Part shown: positions 8,592-14,490 of the stretch, one piece after another
How positions within the stretch are numbered: the first letter of the stretch is position 1
Layout: every line of letters begins with the position of its first letter
Source of the DNA: Brevundimonas sp. UBA7506
Lineage (GTDB): Bacteria > Pseudomonadota > Alphaproteobacteria > Caulobacterales > Caulobacteraceae
DNA: 64,000 nucleotides
Assembly: GCF_002479495.1 (NCBI RefSeq)
Contig: NZ_DLNQ01000010.1
Coordinates: forward strand, 301,555-365,554
Direction: 5' to 3'
Notes under the pieces: model-generated
The model's database searches: none
The model's input: the letters and a program-made list of their open reading frames with translations, nothing else
What the model was told of the DNA's origin: nothing
Program-made: the position numbers and the translations under genes

Positions 8592-9422
8592 CTAACCCCT
8601 GATGAAGGCCAGCAGGTCGGCGTTGATGACGTCGGCGTGGGTGGTGCACATGCCGTGCGGCAGGCCGGGATGGATCTTCAGCGTCCCGTTCTTCAGCAGG
8701 GGCGCCGACAGCCGGGCCGAATCGTCGATCGGCACGATTTGATCGTCGTCGCCGTGCAGGACCAGGGTCGGCACGGTGATGGCCTTCAGATCCTCGGTGA
8801 AGTCGGTCTCCGAAAAGGCCTTGATGCAGTCGTAGTGAGCCTTGGCCCCGCCCTGCATCCCCTGACGCCACCAGTTGTCGATGACGCCTTGCGACACCTG
8901 CGCGCCGTCGCGGTTGAAGCCGTAGAAGGGACCGGAAGGCACGTCCCGATAGAACTGGGCCCGGTTGGCCGCCAGGGCGGCGCGGAAACCGTCGAAGACC
9001 TCCAGCGGCAGGCCGCCGGGATTGGCCTCGGTCTTCAGCATCAGGGGCGGCACGGCGCCGATCAGCACCGCCTTGACCACGCGGCCGTCCGGCTCGCCGT
9101 GGCGGGCGACATACCGCGCGACCTCTCCCCCGCCGGTCGAGTGGCCGATGTGGACGGCGTCGCGCAGGTCCAGATGCTTGGCCAGCGCCGCCACGTCGGC
9201 GGCGTAGGTGTTCATCTCATTACCGTTGTCGGTCTGGGTCGAACGCCCATGACCGCGCCGGTCATGAGCGATGACGCGATAGCCCTGCCCCAGGAAGAAC
9301 AGCATCTGGGCGTCCCAGTCGTCCGCGCTCAGCGGCCAGCCGTGATGGAAGACGAGCGGCTGCCCGGCTCCCTAGTCCTTGTAGAAGATCTCGGTCCCGT
9401 CGTCGGTCGTGATGAAAGGCAT
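8592..9422 (-). pseudogene. Alpha/beta hydrolase (chloroperoxidase/esterase type) with in-frame TAG
   Basis: From ATG 9422 the frame reads MPFITTDDGTEIFYKD, then TAG (9374-9372), then [20 protein letters not shown] and continues uninterrupted to 8592. Relatives have Trp at the stop position (KDWGxGQP), so a single TGG-to-TAG change explains it. The remainder is intact: nucleophile Ser in GHSTGGG, acid Asp in [10 protein letters not shown], and catalytic His in GLPHGM, as in cofactor-free haloperoxidases and arylesterases. An internal start at 9305 would give 237 residues but would lose the first strand and the HGWPLSAD oxyanion region. Either a recent pseudogene or a sequencing error. Confidence 0.8.
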
Positions 9423-9653
9423 GGTTCAGCATCCTGTGGCCATGGGCCCGCGGGCCCGTAGGGAGGGAGCACGCACGCGCCTGCGCCACGGATGAAGGCC
9501 GGGCGACAGGTCAGGAACTGGGAACTGAAGGGGCCGGGAAGGTCGCCCCACGACGGACCCTAGCACGCCCCGGGCTTCGTCGCGCCCGGCCCGCCGATCA
9601 CGAATCCGCGCGGCCCCTTTCTTGCGAGTCCCGCCGTCGAAGGAGGCCTCGTC

Positions 9654-10802
9654 ATGGGCTGGACCGCGTTTTCGTCTCATAATGAGCCGCCGCCGATCAT
9701 GCGCGGCGGGTGGCTGGACGCGCTGCGCTTCATCGTGGCGTCGCTGATCATCCTGCATCACTTCCAGGCATCCGCGCCCCACGCCCTGGCCGAGGCCGTG
9801 CACCCGGTGTTCGAGCGGGGCGGCTTCCTGCTGACCAACTTCTTCCTGATCGACAGCGGCTATGTGCTGATGCGCGTCTATGGGGCGGCGGTCGGCGGCG
9901 GGCGGATGTCCAGGACCGACTTCTTCCTCAAACGGTCGCTGCGGGTGTTTCCGGCCCATCTGATCATGCTGGCCCTGCTGGTGGCCATGGTGCTGCTGGG
10001 CACGGCCATCGGCATGCCGCCGACCCATCCCGAGTGGTTCGCCTGGGACCAGTTGCCGGCGCAGGTGGCGCTGGTGCAGTCGTTCGGCGTGCATGGCGGT
10101 CTGGGCTGGAACGCGCCCAGCTGGTCGATCTCGGCCCTGCTGGGCTGCTACCTGGCCTTCCCCTGGGTGCTGCGCGGGCTGACGCGGGTCGGGCCGTGGA
10201 TGGCCCTGGGACTGGTGGTGATCGGCTATCTGGCGGCCAACGAGCTGTGCTGGGCCATCCTGAAGTACCCCGTCTATCAGATGCCGCTGGCCTTCGGCAT
10301 CTGGCGCGCCCTGCCCCTGTTCGTGCTGGGCATGGGGCTGGCCTGGTTCGCGCAGGGCGTCTGGATCAACCCGCGTCTGGCCGGATGGGCCCTGCTGCTG
10401 GCCTCCGTGGCGCTCGCTGTCGTGCAGTATTTCGACAAGCACGCCCTGATCTCGCTGACCCTCATCTCCATCATCATCCTGGCGGCGGGCGCCGTGCCGG
10501 TGACCAGGCCGTCGAAGCTGGTGGAGCAGGCGGCGGTCGTCTCCTTCGCCATGTTCATCTCGAACGAGGTGGTCCGCATCGGCTGGTTCGGTCTGGCCGA
10601 GGCCACGGCGAACAGGCTGAACCTGGGCGAGGCCGCGCGCTGGGCCCTGTGGGTCATGGGCGTCGGCGCGGCCTTCGTCTTCGCCTTCCTGTTCCACTAC
10701 GGCGTCGACAATCCCATCCAGAAGCGCATCCGCGCCTGGCTGAAGAAGCGCGGACACGCCCGCGCGTTGATCAAGGAGCCGGTGATCTCGCTGGAGGGGT
10801 GA
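9654..10802 (+). CDS. Acyltransferase family 3 membrane protein
   Basis: The 382-residue integral membrane protein has about ten hydrophobic segments. Near its N-terminus it has LDALRFIVASLIILHHF, whose His is the conserved putative catalytic residue of acyltransferase 3 enzymes, followed by FFLKRSLRVFPAHLIML (the R-x-x-R-x-x-P region) and NAPSWSISALLGCYLAFP. Such enzymes O-acylate surface polysaccharides, lipids or peptidoglycan from the cytoplasmic membrane. The gene stands alone, so the substrate cannot be inferred. The 231-bp gap before it (9423-9653) shows nothing definite. Confidence 0.85.
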   Translation: MGWTAFSSHNEPPPIMRGGWLDALRFIVASLIILHHFQASAPHALAEAVHPVFERGGFLLTNFFLIDSGYVLMRVYGAAVGGGRMSRTDFFLKRSLRVFPAHLIMLALLVAMVLLGTAIGMPPTHPEWFAWDQLPAQVALVQSFGVHGGLGWNAPSWSISALLGCYLAFPWVLRGLTRVGPWMALGLVVIGYLAANELCWAILKYPVYQMPLAFGIWRALPLFVLGMGLAWFAQGVWINPRLAGWALLLASVALAVVQYFDKHALISLTLISIIILAAGAVPVTRPSKLVEQAAVVSFAMFISNEVVRIGWFGLAEATANRLNLGEAARWALWVMGVGAAFVFAFLFHYGVDNPIQKRIRAWLKKRGHARALIKEPVISLEG

Positions 10803-10805
10803 TTT

Positions 10806-10966
10806 GATCCTCCCTTGTCGCGAAGCGACGGGGGAGGGGGACCGCCGAAGGCGGTGGAGGGGGCGAGCGTCGCGCGCCGCCGTCTAATCTTTCAGCATCG
10901 GTCCTGCCTCCGCCCCCTCCACCATGCTGCGCATGGTCCCCCTCCCCCGCTTCGCAGGGGAGGATC
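10806..10966. repeat. Paired inverted repeat between convergent genes
   Basis: Arms beginning GATCCTCCCTTGTCGCGAAG (10806) and ending CTTCGCAGGGGAGGATC (10966) are inverted copies. Each also contains an internal hairpin (ACCGCCGAAGGCGGT; ACCATGCTGCGCATGGT). The element fills the gap between the acyltransferase and VOC genes, whose 3' ends face each other, and could terminate transcription from both sides. Confidence 0.75.
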
Positions 10967-10973
10967 GCCAGTT

Positions 10974-11351
10974 TCACCCCGTTGAGCCGACCAGATGCAG
11001 GATGTTGCCGTCGGGGTCCTTGAACCAGGCCAGACGCAGCGAACCGCAGACATGGATGTCGCCCTGGCGTCCCATGTCGTCATAGTGTTCGAAGGTCACG
11101 CCCCTGGTCTTCAGCCCCTCGACGATGTCGTCCAGCTCGACGCCGACGTCCCAGCTGACGGCGTTGGCCTGATTGGTGCCGGCGAAGTCGGACTTGTAGA
11201 CGGTCAGCCAGGTCGAGCCGGTGCGATAGCCCAGCATCCCCTCGTTCGAGGTGTCGGCCAGATTCAGCTCCAGCACGTCGGAATAGAAGGTCTTGGCGCG
11301 ATCCAGATCCTTCACCGCCACAATGGCCGAGGAGTTCTTGTTCTTGAGCAT
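10974..11351 (-). CDS. Glyoxalase/bleomycin-resistance (VOC) family protein
   Basis: The 125-residue protein shows one vicinal-oxygen-chelate module: SAIVAVKDLDRAKTFYSDVL at the start, a central GYRTGSTWLTVYKSD, and the closing WFKDPDGNILHLV typical of the family. VOC proteins bind a metal and act as glyoxalases, dioxygenases, epimerases or drug-binding proteins; the particular function is not evident. I chose ATG 11351, preceded by GGAGAG, over upstream in-frame codons. It is a single gene flanked on both sides by paired intergenic repeats. Confidence 0.85.
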   Translation of the reverse strand: MLKNKNSSAIVAVKDLDRAKTFYSDVLELNLADTSNEGMLGYRTGSTWLTVYKSDFAGTNQANAVSWDVGVELDDIVEGLKTRGVTFEHYDDMGRQGDIHVCGSLRLAWFKDPDGNILHLVGSTG

Positions 11352-11410
11352 GAGGTCTCTCCGTGATGCGAAGAGAACCGGTGAGGGCGCAGTTCGATCC
11401 GCCCCCATCT

Positions 11411-11534
11411 GTCGTCATCCCGGACGGCGCGTAGCGACGATCCGGGACCCAGAGGTTTCAGCGAGAACTGGCGAGGATTGCAGATGCACAACCGCCTGGA
11501 TCCCGGGTTCCGCTGCGCGGCCCCGGGATGACGG
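11411..11534. repeat. Paired inverted intergenic repeat
   Basis: The left arm (GTCATCCCGGACGGCGCGTAG..., about 11413-11452) and right arm (CTGGATCCCGGGTTCCG...GGGATGACGG, about 11496-11534) are inverted relatives separated by about 43 bp. The right arm is nearly the same as the element at 3388-3428. It separates fliE from the VOC gene. Confidence 0.65.
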
Positions 11535-11546
11535 AAGCAGGAGCCG

Positions 11547-11858
11547 TCAGATCGGCATCCGCATGATTTCCTGATAGGCCGAGATGACCTGATCGCGCAC
11601 CGCCATGACGGTTTCCAGCGAGGCTTCGGCGGAGGAGACGGCGGTGACGACGTCGATCAGGCTGCCCTGGCCCTGGACCATCTGGGCCATCTGGGTTTCG
11701 GCGCCGCGCGTCTGTTGCGCCGTCTGGGTCATGACGTTCTGCAGCAGTTCCGAGAAGCCCGGTCCCTGGGCCGCCGAGGCGGCGCTGGGCGGCGTGGCGG
11801 TGGGCATGGCCCCGCCCTGAACCGCTGCATAGGCCTTGGCCGCCATCATGGGATTCAT
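11547..11858 (-). CDS. fliE: Flagellar hook-basal body protein FliE
   Basis: FliE links the MS ring to the proximal rod of the flagellum and is itself exported. The 103-residue protein has a low-complexity Ala/Pro N-terminus and the conserved helical C-terminus (GSLIDVVTAVSSAEASLETV, then VRDQVISAYQEIMRMPI) that defines the family. It follows flgC by 10 bp and ends the flgB-flgC-fliE operon. The PI end and length fit FliE well. Confidence 0.93.
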   Translation of the reverse strand: MNPMMAAKAYAAVQGGAMPTATPPSAASAAQGPGFSELLQNVMTQTAQQTRGAETQMAQMVQGQGSLIDVVTAVSSAEASLETVMAVRDQVISAYQEIMRMPI

Positions 11859-11868
11859 GGCCTAGCCC

Positions 11869-12303
11869 TTACTTCTTGATGATGTCGAGGGTGCGGGACT
11901 CCATGTTCCGCGCCGTCTCGATGACGTTCAGGTTGGCTTCGTAGGCGCGCTGCGCCTCGCGCATGTCCATGGCCTCGACCAGGGTGTCGACATTGGGCCG
12001 CTGGACGTAGCCCTCGGCGTTGGCCGCCGGGTGCGAGGGGTCGTATTCCATGCGGAAGGGGCTCTGGTCCGGGCGGACCTCGGCCAGGACCACGCCGGTG
12101 GCGCCGTCGACCTTGCGCGCCTGAAACACCGGAGTCTGGCGGCGATAGGGCTCGCCGCCCGCGACCGTGGCCGTCGACTGGGCGTTGGCGATGTTCTCGG
12201 CGATGATGCGCATGCGCGACTGCTGCGCCTTCAGGGCGCCGGCGGCGACGCCCATGGCGGTGTTGCGCGGGGTGACGGGACGGCCGTTGACGGGATCAGG
12301 CAT
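11869..12303 (-). CDS. flgC: Flagellar basal-body rod protein FlgC
   Basis: FlgC is a proximal rod subunit of the flagellar axial structure. The 144-residue product has the N-terminal rod motif (ALKAQQSRMRIIAENIANAQST), a middle segment PYRRQTPVFQ, the FlgC-typical DPSHPAANAEGYVQRPNVD and the C-terminal helix REAQRAYEANLNVIETARNM. The start at 12303 adds about 17 residues before the conserved helix; a later start at MGVAAG is possible. It lies between flgB and fliE in one operon, 13 bp after flgB. Confidence 0.94.
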   Translation of the reverse strand: MPDPVNGRPVTPRNTAMGVAAGALKAQQSRMRIIAENIANAQSTATVAGGEPYRRQTPVFQARKVDGATGVVLAEVRPDQSPFRMEYDPSHPAANAEGYVQRPNVDTLVEAMDMREAQRAYEANLNVIETARNMESRTLDIIKK

Positions 12304-12316
12304 GGTTCAGTCTCCC

Positions 12317-12721
12317 TCAGACGCCGGGCTTCTTGGCGGCCATGCGGATCATCTGCATGGACTTCTGGTAGAAGCCGATGGCCGCGTCATAGGCCATGCG
12401 GCTCTCGGCCATCTTGAGCATCTGCTCCTCGACCACGACCGAGTTGCCGTCCAGCGTGGTCTCCGAATCCGGCGCGTTCAGCGACTCGAAGCGGGCGGTC
12501 TGCCCCGCCGGCGAGATGTGGCGGGCGTTGGTGGCGACCATCTTCAGCCCGCCGCCGGTGCGCATCGCCTCGGCGAAGTCGGTCGGCGCCTTCAGGTCGC
12601 GGGCCATGAAGCCGGGGGTGTCGGAGTTGGCGACGTTCTGGGCGATCACGCGCTGACGATCGTCGAGCCATCCGAGACGGCCCTTGATCTGGTTCAGCAG
12701 CGGAATGTCGGTGACGGACAC
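12317..12721 (-). CDS. flgB: Flagellar basal-body rod protein FlgB
   Basis: FlgB is a proximal rod subunit. The 134 residues include LDDRQRVIAQNVANSDTPGF (the N-terminal axial-protein signature), RDLKAPTDFAEAM, and the C-terminal DGNSVVVEEQMLKMAESRMA followed by a YDAAIGFYQKSMQMIRMA helix. Length is standard. It is the first gene of flgB-flgC-fliE, and is preceded 39 bases upstream by TATTAACCATGCAG, a CtrA-type half-box, in the intergenic region shared with the divergent fliO-fliP. Confidence 0.95.
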   Translation of the reverse strand: MSVTDIPLLNQIKGRLGWLDDRQRVIAQNVANSDTPGFMARDLKAPTDFAEAMRTGGGLKMVATNARHISPAGQTARFESLNAPDSETTLDGNSVVVEEQMLKMAESRMAYDAAIGFYQKSMQMIRMAAKKPGV

Positions 12722-12759
12722 GAAGGACCCTCGAACGATGGACCGGCAGAATTTGCCGC

Positions 12760-12773
12760 CTGCATGGTTAATA
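12760..12773 (-). promoter_or_regulatory. CtrA-type half-box before flgB
   Basis: Read on the minus strand this is TATTAACCATGCAG, identical over 14 bases to positions 331-344 upstream of ctrA. The distal half-site at N7 spacing is poor (AACA), so strong binding is less certain than for the fliQ and fliO sites. Confidence 0.6.
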
Positions 12774-12784
12774 TTCCGTGTTTC

Positions 12785-12803
12785 TAAACGCGGCGTTAAC
12801 CAC
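12785..12803 (+). promoter_or_regulatory. CtrA-type box before fliO-fliP
   Basis: The site reads TAAA-CGCGGCG-TTAACCAC, i.e. TAAA-N7-TTAACCA, the same layout as the fliQ operon site and on the coding strand of fliO. It ends 62 bases before the preferred fliO ATG. Confidence 0.75.
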
Positions 12804-12865
12804 GAGCCGTGAAACGTGCGGGCGAAGCGGCGCGCATACGGGCGCTGTTGGGGCCTCGAATCCGC

Positions 12866-13153
12866 ATGAATTTCCTCGACCTGTTCCGGGCGGTGTTCGG
12901 CCTGGCGATCACGCTGGGCCTGATCGGTCTGGCCGCCTGGGCGGCGCGTCGCTATGCGCCCCAGGTGCTGGCCAGGCTGCAGGCCGAACGCGGCGCGCGC
13001 CGGTTGCAGGTGATCGAGACCCTGGTGCTGGACCCGGCCCGGCGCCTGGTCCTGGTGCGGGTGGACGCCGAGGAGCGGCTGATCCTGCTGGGCGAAGGGC
13101 GCGAACTGATCGAACCGCGCGGTCAGGCGATCCCGTCAGGAGAAGACCAATGA
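12866..13153 (+). CDS. fliO: Flagellar biosynthesis protein FliO
   Basis: FliO assists assembly of FliP in the flagellar export gate. The 95-residue protein has one N-terminal membrane helix (LFRAVFGLAITLGLIGLAAW), then a basic region and a small beta-rich cytoplasmic domain (RRLQVIETLVLDPARRLVLV, then RVDAEERLILLGEG), the usual FliO plan. ATG 12866 places the helix at the very start; an in-frame start at 12809 would add 19 residues. The stop overlaps the fliP start as ATGA. Confidence 0.88.
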   Translation: MNFLDLFRAVFGLAITLGLIGLAAWAARRYAPQVLARLQAERGARRLQVIETLVLDPARRLVLVRVDAEERLILLGEGRELIEPRGQAIPSGEDQ

Positions 13154-13974
13154 GCCGCCCCGCCCTTTTCGGCATGCCGACCCGCGCGGAGCTGAAGCGC
13201 GCCGCCCTGCTGTCGCTGGTCACCACCGCCCTGTGCCTGGTCTGGCCCCTGGGGGCTCTGGCGCAGGAAGCCGCCCAGGCGGCCCAGAGCGGATCGGCCA
13301 TCAACATCGACCTGGGCACGGGCGCGGGCCTGACCCAGCGGGTGGTGCAGCTGGTCGGGCTGATGACCGTCCTGTCGCTGGCCCCGTCCATCGTCATCAT
13401 GACCACCAGCTTCGTGCGCATCATCGTGGTGCTGAGCCTGCTGCGCACGGCGCTCGGCATGCAGCAGTCGCCGCCCAACGCCGTCCTGGTCTCCCTGGCC
13501 CTGTTCCTGAGCGCCATCGTCATGGCCCCGACCTGGCAGGACGCCTATGATTCGGGCATCCGGCCGCTGATGGATCAGCAGATGGAGCTGCCTCAGGCCT
13601 TCGATGCGGCCTCCGAACCGGTGAAAACCTTCATGCTGGCCCAGGTGGGGCGCGACGACCTGGCCCTGTTCACACGGCTGTCGAAAATCGAGCCCCCGCG
13701 CGACGTGCAGGAACTGCCCCTGCGGGTGGTCACCCCGGCCTTCATGATCAGCGAGTTGAAGAAGGCCTTCGAGATCGGATTTCTTCTTTTCGTTCCGTTC
13801 CTTGTGATCGATCTGGTGGTCGCCAGCGTGCTCATGTCCATGGGTATGATGATGCTGCCGCCGGTGGTCATTTCCCTGCCGTTCAAGCTGATCTTCTTCG
13901 TCCTGGTGGACGGCTGGCGGCTGGTCGCGGGCAGCCTCGTGGAGAGCTTCCAGAGAGCGGCCGGCGGGGGATAA
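13150..13974 (+). CDS. fliP: Flagellar export protein FliP
   Basis: FliP forms the core ring of the flagellar export gate. The 274-residue product begins with a cleavable-type signal (about residues 14-38, ending GALAQE), then shows the hallmark segments MTTSFVRIIVVLSLLRTALG, QQSPPNAVLVSLALFLSAIV and the closing ASVLMSMGMMMLPPVVISLP-FKL. Four membrane spans are apparent. ATG 13150 overlaps the fliO stop. A longer in-frame reading from 12778 covers fliO in another frame and is not real. Confidence 0.95.
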   Translation: MSRPALFGMPTRAELKRAALLSLVTTALCLVWPLGALAQEAAQAAQSGSAINIDLGTGAGLTQRVVQLVGLMTVLSLAPSIVIMTTSFVRIIVVLSLLRTALGMQQSPPNAVLVSLALFLSAIVMAPTWQDAYDSGIRPLMDQQMELPQAFDAASEPVKTFMLAQVGRDDLALFTRLSKIEPPRDVQELPLRVVTPAFMISELKKAFEIGFLLFVPFLVIDLVVASVLMSMGMMMLPPVVISLPFKLIFFVLVDGWRLVAGSLVESFQRAAGGG

Positions 13975-14088
13975 GTCCCCAGCCTCAGGGGTTTTGAGCG
14001 TCATGCGGGCTTGCCAAGCTGCGCCAAACGCGTGTTGATCCTCCGGTCTTCGCCCGGGAATCGGGCGACCACCTTTGGGAAAACCCTT

Positions 14089-14367
14089 ATGACCACTCAA
14101 GCCGAACTGATCGCCGCCGTCGCCAAGGACGCAGGTGTTTCGCAGGCCGACGCCGGCCGCGTCCTCGACGCGATCGTCAAGAACATCCACAAGAGCCTGG
14201 TTTCGGGTTCGGACGTCCGCATCTCGAACCTGGGCGTCTTCGACACCGCCGAGCGCGCCGAGCGCGAAGGCCGCAACCCGGCCACCGGCGCGACCATCAA
14301 GATCGCCGCCTCGAAGGCCGTGCGCTTCCGCGTGTCGAAGCCGCTGAAGGACGCCGTCAACGGCTAA
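14089..14367 (+). CDS. hup: HU-family DNA-binding protein
   Basis: The 92-residue protein is a typical HU/IHF-fold nucleoid protein: N-terminal dimerisation helices (TTQAELIAAVAKDAGVSQAD), the SDVRISNLGVF turn, the DNA-binding arm containing GRNPATGATIKIAASKAV, and the final helix RVSKPLKDAVNG. It bends and compacts DNA. ATG 14089 is used because upstream in-frame sequence to 14011 has no family similarity; the ribosome site (GGGAAA) is modest. A CGCCCG-GGAAT-CGGGCG hairpin lies about 22 bases before the start. Confidence 0.93.
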   Translation: MTTQAELIAAVAKDAGVSQADAGRVLDAIVKNIHKSLVSGSDVRISNLGVFDTAERAEREGRNPATGATIKIAASKAVRFRVSKPLKDAVNG

Positions 14368-14441
14368 GCCTTCGGACCCGCACGGGTCCACGGCGCTCTG
14401 ACCCGGCTCACGCATCGCGGACAGCTGGTATGAGCGCCAAT

Positions 14442-14481
14442 CCCCTCAAGCAGTCTCGCACCGCGTGCGAGACGCTAGGGG
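14442..14481. repeat. 40-bp palindromic repeat (copy 1), likely bidirectional terminator
   Basis: A perfect 9-bp stem (14453-14461 with 14465-14473, loop CGC) is extended by AGC/GCT and CCCCT/AGGGG outer arms. The CTCAAGCAG entry, CGC loop and TAG exit are shared with the copies inside gspH (26343-26382) and gspG (26827-26866). Here it lies between the 3' ends of the convergent HU and TPR genes. Confidence 0.8.
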
Positions 14482-14490
14482 CCTAAAATA

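Noticed and set aside
12778..13149. Long 5' extension of fliP in frame
   Set aside because: It lies within fliO in another frame; the ATG overlapping the fliO stop gives the standard FliP signal peptide.
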